This document shows positions 18,201 to 27,133 of a stretch of 64,000 nucleotides of DNA, one piece after another. Location: positions 62,001 to 126,000 of the forward strand of contig OMYT01000001.1 in assembly GCA_900315315.1 (NCBI GenBank). The letters are read 5' to 3'. The notes below the pieces were generated by a model, which was not told the DNA's origin, ran no database searches, and saw only the letters and a list, made by a program, of their open reading frames with translations. The DNA comes from an uncultured Eubacteriales bacterium. Lineage in GTDB: Bacteria > Bacillota > Clostridia > Christensenellales > Aristaeellaceae. Made by a program: the position numbers and the translations under genes. The first letter of the stretch is position 1, and each line of letters opens with the position of its first letter.

Positions 18201-20164
18201 GCGACGCTGAAAAAAGAATGCAGGAACTGGTCAGGCTCCTGAAAGAAACTTCCTATGCCTATTATGTGCTGGATAATCCTGTTATTTCCGATATGCAGTG
18301 GGACAGGATGTATGACGAGCTTAAAAAACTGGAAGCCGAGACCGGTATTGTGCTGGAAGATTCTCCGACCACGAAGGTCGGCGGCGATCCGCTGAAGGGC
18401 TTTGAGGAACACAGGCACATTACCCGGCTGTGGTCCATGGACAAGGTTCAGAGCATGGAAGAATTGGACGCCTGGATCCTGCGGACGGAAAAACTGGCTG
18501 AAAAGGCGAATCTGCAATACTACTTGGAATACAAGTTTGACGGACTGACGCTGAACCTGACCTACCGGGACGGCGAACTGGTTCAGGCTGCGACCCGGGG
18601 AAACGGCATTGTCGGCGAAGCAATCCTGCCGCAGGCGAAGACGATCCATTCGGTGCCGCGGACAATTCCCTACAAGGGGCTGCTGGAAGTACAGGGCGAA
18701 TGCATCATGCGCCTGAGCACGCTGGAAAAGTACAACAAAACGGCGAAGGAACCGCTGAAAAACGCGCGGAACGCCGCGGCCGGCGCACTGCGAAACCTCG
18801 ATCCGGCGGTGACGGCTTCCAGACACCTGGACGCTTTCTTTTACCAGGTGGGGACGATTGAGAATCCGCCGTATGATTCTCAGCCAGGAATGCTTGATTT
18901 TCTTCGGGAAAACGGATTCCAGGTTAGTCCGTATTTTGGAAAGGGGAAAGGCCGGGAAGAACTGGAAGCATGTATCCGGGAGGTCGAAAAGGAGCGAGAC
19001 AGCCTGGATTGGCTGATTGACGGAGTGGTCATCAAAGTCGGAGACTATGCCCTTCGGGAGAAGATGGGATACACAGAGAAGTTCCCCAGATGGGCGGTTG
19101 CGTATAAATTCGAAGCCGAAGAATGTGTGACCAGGCTGAACCGGGTTACCTGGGAGCTGGGCCGAACCGGAAAACTAACGCCCCTGGCGCATGTGGAGCC
19201 GGTGGATTTCTACGGCGTTACAGTCCGCAAGGCAACGCTGAACAACCTTGGCGATATTCAGCGGAAGAACGTGGCAATCGGCTGCGACGTGTGGATCCGG
19301 CGAAGCAACGACGTGATTCCGGAGATCATGGGCCGGGCCGGGGAAGTGAAACCCGGGGAGATACCGATCGAAAAACCGGAATACTGTCCGGCCTGCGGAT
19401 CAAAACTGATCGAGCGAGGGGCGCATCTGTTCTGCATGAACCGGGAGACCTGCCGGCCGCAGGCGGTTGCGCGGCTGGCACACTTTGCCGGACGGGAAGC
19501 CATGGATATTGACGGTTTCAGCGATAAAACGGCAGGACAGATGTATGACCAGATGGGGGTGCGGCAGCCGGCAGACCTGTATACGCTGACACCGATGGAT
19601 TTTCTGATGCTGGACGGGTTCAAGGAAAAGAAAGCAGCGAACCTTTCCGACGCGCTGGAAAAAAGCAAACACTGCCAGCTGGACGCTTTCCTGTTTGCGC
19701 TGGGAATCCCGAATGTCGGGCGGAAAACCGCGAGGGATCTGGCACAGTACTTCGGATCGCTGGAAAAACTGAAGGCTGCGGACGAAGCGGCACTGACAGC
19801 CATTCCGGATATCGGAGAGATTGTTGCGGGAAGCATTACCGAATATTTCAGCTTCCCGGAAAACAACCAGATGATCGAGAAGCTTTTTGAGGCCGGCGTG
19901 CATCCGGAGATGATGCTGGCCGCAGCGGAAGGGGTTTTCTCCGGGATGAGCATTGTGGTGACGGGAACGTTGCCGACGCTGAGCCGGAAGCAGGCGGAAG
20001 ACCTGATCCGAAGCAAGGGAGGGAATGCGGCATCTTCCGTGAGCAAGAAAACGGCGTTTGTGGTGGTCGGCGAAGACGCGGGAAGCAAGCTGAGGAAGGC
20101 GCAGAGCCTCGGGATTGAGACAATTGACGAGGGGGAACTCTTACGGAGGGCCAATGAGAAATAA
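18197..20164 (+). CDS. ligA: NAD-dependent DNA ligase LigA
   Basis: LigA seals nicks in DNA during replication and repair using NAD. Domains in order are Ia (YYVLDNPVISD), the adenylation domain with nucleophile Lys113 in EYKFDG, NARNAAAGALR near 190, an OB fold, a four-Cys zinc finger (CPAC...C...C near 400-425), helix-hairpin-helix repeats and a C-terminal BRCT domain (VVTGTLPTLSRKQAED). Two motifs differ from the textbook form: TRGNG replaces TRGDG and GEAIL replaces GEDVT (residues 133-144). Complete domains and the pcrA neighbour still argue for the working replicative ligase. The 655-residue length is normal. Confidence 0.93.
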   Translation: MSDAEKRMQELVRLLKETSYAYYVLDNPVISDMQWDRMYDELKKLEAETGIVLEDSPTTKVGGDPLKGFEEHRHITRLWSMDKVQSMEELDAWILRTEKLAEKANLQYYLEYKFDGLTLNLTYRDGELVQAATRGNGIVGEAILPQAKTIHSVPRTIPYKGLLEVQGECIMRLSTLEKYNKTAKEPLKNARNAAAGALRNLDPAVTASRHLDAFFYQVGTIENPPYDSQPGMLDFLRENGFQVSPYFGKGKGREELEACIREVEKERDSLDWLIDGVVIKVGDYALREKMGYTEKFPRWAVAYKFEAEECVTRLNRVTWELGRTGKLTPLAHVEPVDFYGVTVRKATLNNLGDIQRKNVAIGCDVWIRRSNDVIPEIMGRAGEVKPGEIPIEKPEYCPACGSKLIERGAHLFCMNRETCRPQAVARLAHFAGREAMDIDGFSDKTAGQMYDQMGVRQPADLYTLTPMDFLMLDGFKEKKAANLSDALEKSKHCQLDAFLFALGIPNVGRKTARDLAQYFGSLEKLKAADEAALTAIPDIGEIVAGSITEYFSFPENNQMIEKLFEAGVHPEMMLAAAEGVFSGMSIVVTGTLPTLSRKQAEDLIRSKGGNAASSVSKKTAFVVVGEDAGSKLRKAQSLGIETIDEGELLRRANEK

Positions 20165-20217
20165 CAGGGAAGATTTACGATCGCCCTGAAGTTTCGGGTT
20201 AGGAGGTTTAACAGAAA

Positions 20218-20889
20218 GTGTTTTCCAATATTACGAGTATTATTCAGAATCTGAGGGCGGATCCGGGCGGGACAATCATCTATCTGATTATGTTTACGGT
20301 CGGTATCCTGTTCAGTCTGATCATCCACGAATGCGCACACGGCTATGTGGCACTGAAATGCGGAGATCCCACGGCAAAAATGATGGGGCGGCTGACGCTG
20401 GATCCGCGGAAACATCTGGACCCGATCGGCACGATCTGCATGCTGTTTCTGCGAATAGGCTGGGCGAAGCCTGTACCGATCAATCCGAATAATTTCAGGA
20501 ATTACCGGAGAGACTATATTTTGGTTTCTCTGGCAGGAATCTGCATGAATTTGATCGTTTTCCTGCTGAGTACCGTCGTGACGGTACTGATCTACAAATA
20601 CGGAAGAGCGGGATGGCTGAATTATGTGTTCCAGTTTTTCCTGATGCTGGCACAGATGAATCTGAGCCTGGCGATCTTCAACCTGTTGCCGGTACCGCCT
20701 CTGGACGGATACAGATTCCTGGATCAGTTTGTGTTTCACGGAAGCCTGAGCATGAATCCTCAAACTATGCGGATTGTTCAGATAATCTTTTTGGTAGTGT
20801 GTATCAGCGGACTGCTGAATGGCCTGCTGACAACAGTGAACAGTACGGTATTCAATGCGGTATTTAAGTTTATATTTGGTATTTTATAA
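20218..20889 (+). CDS. Site-2 protease family membrane metallopeptidase (M50)
   Basis: This is a short S2P-type intramembrane zinc protease of the standalone Clostridia kind (YwhC-like), with no PDZ domain. HECAH at residues 37-41 gives two zinc ligands and the catalytic Glu within a membrane helix, and the third ligand is Asp163 in PVPPLDGYRF. Further membrane helices lie near 20-38, 105-125, 135-155 and 175-220. Its substrate is unknown. Translation starts at GTG 20218, with AGGAGG 11 bases upstream. The stop overlaps the scpA start (TAATG), a placement next to scpAB seen in many Bacillota. Confidence 0.9.
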   Translation: MFSNITSIIQNLRADPGGTIIYLIMFTVGILFSLIIHECAHGYVALKCGDPTAKMMGRLTLDPRKHLDPIGTICMLFLRIGWAKPVPINPNNFRNYRRDYILVSLAGICMNLIVFLLSTVVTVLIYKYGRAGWLNYVFQFFLMLAQMNLSLAIFNLLPVPPLDGYRFLDQFVFHGSLSMNPQTMRIVQIIFLVVCISGLLNGLLTTVNSTVFNAVFKFIFGIL

Positions 20890-21677
20890 TGAACAGAGTT
20901 TTTAAACTGAAAGACTTTGACGGACCGCTGGATCTTTTGCTGACGCTGATCGGCAAAGCGCAGATCGATATCAGGGACATCTTTGTCAGCGAGATTACGG
21001 ACCAGTATCTGGACATTGTCAGGAACGCGCCGGACCTGGATATGGATGAAGCAAGCGATTTTCTGGTCATAGCTGCAACGTTGATCGAGATCAAGAGCAG
21101 GGCAATGTTGCCGAAGCCGCCGAAGACAGAAGAGGAAAATGATCCGGAGACCGAACTGATCCGCCGCCTGGAAGAATACAAGCGCTTCCGGGAAACGGCT
21201 GAAAGCATGAAAGAATTTGAGGAAGCCGCCAAAAGGGTTTTTACCAAACTGCCGGAAGAATATCCGCTGCCGCCGCAGGAAGTTGAACTGACGGGATTGA
21301 CGCTGGAAGGACTGCAGGAAGCTTTCCTGCGGATCTGGCAGCGACGGCCTCAGCTGGACGACGATCCGGAAAGTAACCATTACGCACCGCGGAATATCCA
21401 CCGGGACAGCCATACGGTACAGGAATGTATGCTGAACCTGATTTATAAGATCAAGAAAAAGAAACGGATGAAGTTTGAAGAGGCGTTTTCAGACGCGCCG
21501 ACCAGAGAGGAAGTGGTTACATATTTCCTTGCGGTACTGGAACTGCTGAAGCTGGGGCAGATGCATGTACGACAGAATGAAGTATACGGCGGGATTGAAC
21601 TGGTGAGCGGCCGGCCGAAAAAGAAGAAAACAGCCGATCTGGCAGAAATGACAGAGAAAGGAGTCGGGGCGTCTTGA
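20889..21677 (+). CDS. scpA: Segregation and condensation protein A (kleisin ScpA)
   Basis: ScpA is the kleisin subunit that bridges the two heads of the SMC dimer and, with ScpB, compacts and separates chromosomes. The N-terminus has the typical FDGPLDLLLTLIGKAQIDIRDI, and the middle carries SDFLVIAATLIEIKSRAMLP. The C-terminal winged-helix part binds the SMC head (FLAVLELLKLGQM). Length is 262 residues. The start is coupled to the protease stop, and the scpB start overlaps its own stop, so the three genes form one tight operon. Confidence 0.96.
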   Translation: MNRVFKLKDFDGPLDLLLTLIGKAQIDIRDIFVSEITDQYLDIVRNAPDLDMDEASDFLVIAATLIEIKSRAMLPKPPKTEEENDPETELIRRLEEYKRFRETAESMKEFEEAAKRVFTKLPEEYPLPPQEVELTGLTLEGLQEAFLRIWQRRPQLDDDPESNHYAPRNIHRDSHTVQECMLNLIYKIKKKKRMKFEEAFSDAPTREEVVTYFLAVLELLKLGQMHVRQNEVYGGIELVSGRPKKKKTADLAEMTEKGVGAS

Positions 21678-22249
21678 GTGAACAGGTAGGAAATCTGAAA
21701 GGACGGATTGAAGCAATCCTTTTTGTAGCCGGAGAAGCGGTGAGCATCAAGGAACTGGCCAGGGCGCTTCAGACGGAAGAAAAAACGGTACGCTCCGAAC
21801 TGAACGCGATCCGGGACGAATATGACTACAATCAGCGGGGGTTCCTGCTGAAGCGGTTCGGAGACAATGTGCAGCTGGCGACAAGACCGCTGTACTCACA
21901 GGATGTGCTGAGACTGCTGCAGCCGGTACAGCAGCAGAGCCTGAGCCAGGCGGCTATGGAAACGCTGGCAGTGGTTGCTTATAAACAGCCGGTGACCCGG
22001 GCCGAAGTGGAGCAGGTGCGCGGCGTGAAATGCGACTACAGCCTTCAGAGCCTGATGAACAAGGGACTCATCAGAGAGATGGGGCGGAAGGATACAATCG
22101 GCAGGCCGATTCTCTTTGGAACAACAGATGAGTTTCTGAGCCATTTCGGCCTGGAAGGACTTGAGTTTTTACCGCCACTGCCGGAAAATCCGGAAGCCAG
22201 CGAAGAAGGAACAGAAGAACAGATTGAGATCGGGGAACTCATTCCCTGA
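21674..22249 (+). CDS. scpB: Segregation and condensation protein B (ScpB)
   Basis: ScpB is a winged-helix dimer that binds the middle of ScpA in the SMC condensin complex. The N-terminal IEAILFVAGEAVSIKELA and the second wing ALAVVAYKQPVTRAEVEQVRG region (near residues 95-120) are family hallmarks, and IGRPILFGTTDEFL closes the second domain. The start is TTG 21674, overlapping the scpA stop (TTGA), with AAAGGAG just upstream. The acidic C-terminus is normal for the family. Confidence 0.95.
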   Translation: MSEQVGNLKGRIEAILFVAGEAVSIKELARALQTEEKTVRSELNAIRDEYDYNQRGFLLKRFGDNVQLATRPLYSQDVLRLLQPVQQQSLSQAAMETLAVVAYKQPVTRAEVEQVRGVKCDYSLQSLMNKGLIREMGRKDTIGRPILFGTTDEFLSHFGLEGLEFLPPLPENPEASEEGTEEQIEIGELIP

Positions 22250-22294
22250 GCATATGGAGACTATCATCTGACCGGGAAAGGATGGCGCAGAGCT

Positions 22295-25213
22295 ATGGAT
22301 GAGCAGAAGAAACCGAGAGCACGTGAAAAACATGTTGTGGAAGGAACCATGAAGGTTGAAAAACACGGGGAAGGGCTGGGAACAGGGCCGGTGGGCAATA
22401 CCGGCGGATACCAGGATCGCAGGGAACAGGAAGCGGCCCGACCTCAAAAAAACGCTGGCGGACAGCAGTCCACGCCGCAGTGTCCGCAGCAGCCGCAGCA
22501 AGCCAATCCTTTTGCCGGTCAGCAGCGGCCGCAGCAAACGAATCCGTTCGGACAGCAACGGCCTATGCAGCAATCCAATCCGTTCGGACAGCAGCGGCCG
22601 CAGCAGAGCAACCCCTTTGCAGCGAGGCCTTCCGGCTCCTCTACACAGAGTGCTTCCGCAAGCGGACAGAAGCAATACAACAGTGCCGTGAAGCAAAATG
22701 CAACAGGCGGCGGACAAAGAGCCGACGGAGCAGGCGGCTGCCAGCGCATGAACGGGAACGGCGGACAGCGGGCTACCGGAAGCGGATGCGGGAAATATCT
22801 GCTGATTATTGTCGTTCTGGTTGTACTGCTGGGTGGCGGGAAGCTAACCGGCCTGTTTGACGGCAACAGCGGAGAAGTTACCAGCACGCTGCAGCAGGTG
22901 GATTCAGGCGGAAACGGCACATCTACCCAGACAAGCAGTTCTCAGACCAACAGTTCACAAAGCAGCGGACTCGGGGATCTGCTGAGCGGCAGCAGCACCG
23001 GATCCGACGGACTGAGCAACCTGCTGAGTTCTTTCCTGGGATCCAGCGGTTCCTCCGTATACGACACAGGATACTTCAGCAGCCTTGTAGGAGGGCTGAC
23101 AGGCAGCGGCAACAGCGGAAGCGGATCGTCCTCGAGTTCATCGGGATCGGTATCGCAGTATTTCACTTCTTCTGGCGGGAATAATTCAACATCACTGGAT
23201 GAAAGCGTTTCAAAAAAAGCCAGGGATAAATTCACCAAAATCCGCGGAAACAACAAGGATACCGTGACGATCATGGTTTATATGTGCGGGGCGGACCTGG
23301 AAAGCCAACAGGGTATGGCCACTTCCGACCTGAAAGAAATGGCCAGCGCGAAGTTCGAGGATAATGTCAATCTGCTTGTCTATACCGGCGGGGCGAAAAA
23401 ATGGCAGAACAACGTCGTTTCTGCAAGCAGGAATCAGATCTACCAGATTAAGGACGGCGCGTTTTACTGCCTGAAAGACGACATGGGAAGCGGCAGCATG
23501 ACCAATCCGGATACGCTGACTACTTTCCTGAAGTTCGGGAAAGAAAACTTTCCCGCTGACCGGATGTGCCTGATCTTCTGGGATCACGGCGGCGGATCCG
23601 TGAGCGGCTACGGATACGACGAACGCTACGGCAAAGGACAGACGATGACACTGGCGGGGATCAACCAGGCGCTGAAGAACGCGGACATCAAATTTGACTT
23701 TATCGGATTTGATACCTGCCTGATGGCGACGGTGGAAAACGGGATCATGCTGAGCCAGTACGCCGATTATATGGTGGCCAGCGAGGAGACGGAACCGGGC
23801 GTCGGATGGTATTACACAAACTGGCTGACGCAGCTGGGCAAGAACACCAGCACACCGACTGTCCGAATCGGCAAGACAATTGCGGACGACTTTGTGGACG
23901 TCTGCAGCCAGAAGTGCCGCGGACAGGCGACAACGCTGAGCGTGGTGGACCTGGCTGAACTGCAGGCAACGGTGCCGCAGGAACTGAAAGAATTCAGCAT
24001 TGAGACGAACGGGCTGATTCAGAACAAGGAATACAAGAAGGTTTCAAAGGCCCGCAGCAGCAGCCGGGAGTTCGCGCAGCAGAGCCGGATCGACCAGATC
24101 GACCTGATTCATTTCGCAAAGAACCTGGGGACGGCGGAAGGAAAAGACCTGGCCGGGGCGCTGGAGGGTGCTATCAAATATAACCGGACAGGCGGGGGAA
24201 TCAGCAATGCGTATGGCCTGAGCATTTATTTTCCCTATAAGCGGACGAACAAGGTCAAACAGATGGTTTCCACCTATCAGGCCATCGGAATGGACGAAGA
24301 ATACACTCGGTGCATCCAGGAGTTTGCGAGCCTGGAGGTCAGCGGCCAGGTCAGCGCCGGCACACCGATTTCCAGCTATAGCAGTCAAACCATGACCCCT
24401 GCCGGTCTGCTGGAAAGCCTGACAGGGCAGGGCGGCGGCTATACAACATCCTACTCCTCCGGCGGACTGAATGACCTGCTGGGCAGCCTTTACGGCGGCG
24501 GGAGCAGCGGCGGAAGTACCGGAAGTATTCTGGACCTGTTCATGGGCAGGAGCTTGAAGGCCGAAAGCGCAGCTGAATACATTCTGGAGAATCATTTCGA
24601 CGCGAACACGCTGGTCTGGCGGAACGGGCGGATCTCGCTGAGCAGGGAGCAGTGGAGCCTGGTTGATTCGCTGGCGCTGAACGTGTTCCTGGACGACGGA
24701 AACGGGTATATCGATCTGGGCATGGACAACGTCTACGAACTGGACGGCAACGACCTGCTTGAAACCTACGACGGAACGTGGCTGTCCATCGACGGGGAAC
24801 CGGTTGCCTATTATTATCTCGATACCGTAGAAGAAGGAGACAACTATGTCATTTCCGGCTATGTGCCGGCGATCCTGAACGGAGAGCGCGTAAAGCTGAT
24901 GCTGAACTTCGACAGTGAGCGGCCTTTCGGCTACATTGCAGGCGCCCGGAAGGTATACCCGGAAGCCGAAACAGAACAGCAGTCCAAGGAACTGATCGCG
25001 ATCGGGAAGGGGGACAGGGTGCAATTCATCTGCGATTATTACAACTACGACGGGAAATATACCGACAGCTATAAGCTGGGGCATGAGATCACGCTGGGAG
25101 ATACGGTAAAGATTGCAAACAAGAAAATTGAGGGCGATAAGAGCAATTGCAAAGCCACATACTGCTTTACGGATATCTATCAGAACCGATACTGGACGCC
25201 GGTTATAGAGTGA
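22295..25213 (+). CDS. Membrane-anchored clostripain-family (C11) cysteine protease
   Basis: The first 165 residues are Gln/Asn/Pro/Gly-rich and include tandem NPFGQQRP-type units (about 71-108). One membrane segment (167-186) follows, then a Ser/Gly linker to about 305, and the C11 protease domain outside the cell. The catalytic dyad is visible: His431 in FWDHGGG and Cys475 in GFDTCLM. VYMCGADLE at the start of the domain and ASEETEPGVGWYY after Cys475 are family marks. The C-terminal 240 residues form an extra domain with no name I can give. Clostripain-like enzymes cleave after Arg or Lys, though this specificity is inferred. It follows scpB by 45 bases but is not functionally linked to it. 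Confidence 0.88.
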   Translation: MDEQKKPRAREKHVVEGTMKVEKHGEGLGTGPVGNTGGYQDRREQEAARPQKNAGGQQSTPQCPQQPQQANPFAGQQRPQQTNPFGQQRPMQQSNPFGQQRPQQSNPFAARPSGSSTQSASASGQKQYNSAVKQNATGGGQRADGAGGCQRMNGNGGQRATGSGCGKYLLIIVVLVVLLGGGKLTGLFDGNSGEVTSTLQQVDSGGNGTSTQTSSSQTNSSQSSGLGDLLSGSSTGSDGLSNLLSSFLGSSGSSVYDTGYFSSLVGGLTGSGNSGSGSSSSSSGSVSQYFTSSGGNNSTSLDESVSKKARDKFTKIRGNNKDTVTIMVYMCGADLESQQGMATSDLKEMASAKFEDNVNLLVYTGGAKKWQNNVVSASRNQIYQIKDGAFYCLKDDMGSGSMTNPDTLTTFLKFGKENFPADRMCLIFWDHGGGSVSGYGYDERYGKGQTMTLAGINQALKNADIKFDFIGFDTCLMATVENGIMLSQYADYMVASEETEPGVGWYYTNWLTQLGKNTSTPTVRIGKTIADDFVDVCSQKCRGQATTLSVVDLAELQATVPQELKEFSIETNGLIQNKEYKKVSKARSSSREFAQQSRIDQIDLIHFAKNLGTAEGKDLAGALEGAIKYNRTGGGISNAYGLSIYFPYKRTNKVKQMVSTYQAIGMDEEYTRCIQEFASLEVSGQVSAGTPISSYSSQTMTPAGLLESLTGQGGGYTTSYSSGGLNDLLGSLYGGGSSGGSTGSILDLFMGRSLKAESAAEYILENHFDANTLVWRNGRISLSREQWSLVDSLALNVFLDDGNGYIDLGMDNVYELDGNDLLETYDGTWLSIDGEPVAYYYLDTVEEGDNYVISGYVPAILNGERVKLMLNFDSERPFGYIAGARKVYPEAETEQQSKELIAIGKGDRVQFICDYYNYDGKYTDSYKLGHEITLGDTVKIANKKIEGDKSNCKATYCFTDIYQNRYWTPVIE

Positions 25214-25218
25214 AGAGT

Positions 25219-25245
25219 GGAGAGTTAAGAGCGAAGAGTGGAGAG
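25219..25245 (+). repeat. Purine-rich imperfect tandem repeat
   Basis: GAAGAGTGGAGAG occurs twice, starting near 25212 and 25233, separated by TTAAGAGC, in the short gap before the radical-SAM gene. Similar words occur near 8136 and 35246. It looks like a short dispersed intergenic repeat. Confidence 0.45.
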
Positions 25246-25273
25246 ATATGAGACGGGAGAGGGACAGCAGCGG

Positions 25274-27133
25274 ATGGAGTTGAACGAAAGATTTGAAAGA
25301 GCGCTGGAGAAAGTGCAGAAGGCACCGCGGTATACGGGCGGGGAGATGAATACTACCGTCAAAGACTGGGATTCGTGTCCGCTTCACTTCGGGTTCTGCT
25401 TTCCGGATACATATGAAATCGGAATGAGCCATCTGGGACTGAAGATCCTGTACGGACTGATCAACAGGGAAAGCTGGAGCCTGTGCGAACGGTTTTTCAT
25501 GCCGTGGACAGATATGATCACCCAAATGAAGGAAGAGAACCTGCCGCTGCTTTCTATGGAAAGCAGGCATCCGCTAAACGCTTTCGACGTAGTCGGCTTT
25601 ACGCTTCAGTATGAAATGAGCTACAGCAATATCCTGGCCATGTTGGAAATGGGCGGTGTGCCGTCCGAAGGGAAAGAACGCGGGGAGAACGACCCGATTG
25701 TGGTAGCTGGGGGCCCCTGCGCGTTCAATCCTGAACCGCTGGCGGACTTCATTGACGCGTTTATGATCGGCGACGGCGAGGATGTGATGACCGAACTGAA
25801 TCGTGTGATCCTGGACAGGAAGGAAAAGGGCCTGAGCCGGGAACAATGCCTGAAGAATCTGGCGAAACTGGAGGGCGTTTATGTTCCTTCCCTGTACCGG
25901 GTGACCTATCACGATGACGGAACGATTGCAGCCGTGGAACCAACCTGTCCTGAGGCACCCGCAACGATCCGGAAGAGGGTCGTGACCGACCTGAACAGCA
26001 CCTACTACCCGGAAAAATTCCCGGTGCCCTATACGGAAGTGGTCTTCGATCGGATTATGCTGGAGATTATGCGCGGATGCACGCGAGGATGCCGTTTCTG
26101 CCAGGCGGGAATTCTATACCGTCCGGTTCGGGAGAGGAGCCTGGAAAAGCTCATCGAACTGGCCGATAAGCTGCAGGTATCGACCGGCTATGAAGAAATC
26201 AGCCTGAGCAGCCTGTCAAGCGGCGATTACAGTTGTCTGCCGGAACTGATCCGGGAACTGATGAAACGGATGAAGGAAAAGCGCGTATCGATTTCCCTGC
26301 CGAGCCTGCGGATTGACAGTGTACTGAAGGAAAGTCTGGAAGAGACACAGCAGGTGCGGAAGACCAGTCTTACCTTTGCCCCGGAAGCGGGGACCCAACG
26401 AATGCGAGATGTGATAAACAAGGGCGTAACGGAAGAGGACCTGCTGGAAAAAGTGCGGGACGCTTTTGAAGGCGGATGGAGCAGCGTGAAGCTGTATTTC
26501 ATGAGTGGACTGCCGACGGAAACAACGGAGGACCTGGACGGAATCGCGGATTTGGCACGCAAGGTAGTGGCGGAATATTTCAATGTTCCGAAAGCGCAGC
26601 GGGCCAGAGGACTACGCGTGACCGTCAGTACGAGCGTTTTCGTGCCGAAACCTTTCACACCGTTCCAGTGGGCCGCACAGGATACCATTGAGACGGTGCT
26701 GGCAAAGCAGGAACATCTGAAACAGGTCCTTAACATCAAAGGTGTTACCTTCCACTGGCATGAACCGTACGTCAGCTTTCTGGAAGCATGCTTCGCGCGG
26801 GGGGACCGACGGATGGGCGCGGTCCTGAAACGGGCGTATGAAAAGGGATGCATTCTGGACGGATGGAACGAAACCTTCCGCTTTGACACATGGATGGAAG
26901 CTTTCCGGGAATGCAGGCTGGATCCGGCTTTCTACGCGAACCGGGAAAGACCGAAGGACGAAGTAATGCCATGGGACCACATTGACAGCGGCATTACGAA
27001 GCAGTTCCTGTGGCATGAAAAGGAGAAGAGCGACCGGACCGAGACCACAAAGGACTGCAGGAAGGGCTGCAACGGATGCGGACTGCAGCGCTGGAAGGGA
27101 GTGTGCGCCTATGCGAATGCTGGCAGTATTTGA
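25274..27133 (+). CDS. Radical SAM protein with B12-binding-like domain (TIGR03960 family)
   Basis: This large radical SAM enzyme carries an N-terminal cobalamin-binding-like region and a central iron-sulfur site C269-x3-C273-x2-C276 (GCTRGCRFC). The family is found across Clostridia directly before a TIGR03936 gene and an RNase E/G gene, as here, which has led to guesses about RNA or ribosome modification. No activity is established. A C-terminal Cys motif (CRKGCNGCGLQ) may hold a second cluster. ATG 25274 starts the conserved part. A GTG at 25238 adds 12 residues drawn from the purine repeat and is less likely. The stop overlaps the next gene by 23 bases. Confidence 0.88.
   Translation: MELNERFERALEKVQKAPRYTGGEMNTTVKDWDSCPLHFGFCFPDTYEIGMSHLGLKILYGLINRESWSLCERFFMPWTDMITQMKEENLPLLSMESRHPLNAFDVVGFTLQYEMSYSNILAMLEMGGVPSEGKERGENDPIVVAGGPCAFNPEPLADFIDAFMIGDGEDVMTELNRVILDRKEKGLSREQCLKNLAKLEGVYVPSLYRVTYHDDGTIAAVEPTCPEAPATIRKRVVTDLNSTYYPEKFPVPYTEVVFDRIMLEIMRGCTRGCRFCQAGILYRPVRERSLEKLIELADKLQVSTGYEEISLSSLSSGDYSCLPELIRELMKRMKEKRVSISLPSLRIDSVLKESLEETQQVRKTSLTFAPEAGTQRMRDVINKGVTEEDLLEKVRDAFEGGWSSVKLYFMSGLPTETTEDLDGIADLARKVVAEYFNVPKAQRARGLRVTVSTSVFVPKPFTPFQWAAQDTIETVLAKQEHLKQVLNIKGVTFHWHEPYVSFLEACFARGDRRMGAVLKRAYEKGCILDGWNETFRFDTWMEAFRECRLDPAFYANRERPKDEVMPWDHIDSGITKQFLWHEKEKSDRTETTKDCRKGCNGCGLQRWKGVCAYANAGSI

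Noticed and set aside
19258-20763. A 501-codon minus-strand open frame
   Set aside because: It covers the ends of ligA and the site-2 protease gene in antisense; Ser-rich translation without domains.
24044-25570. A 508-codon minus-strand open frame
   Set aside because: It is antisense to the clostripain-like and radical SAM genes and has no recognisable domain.
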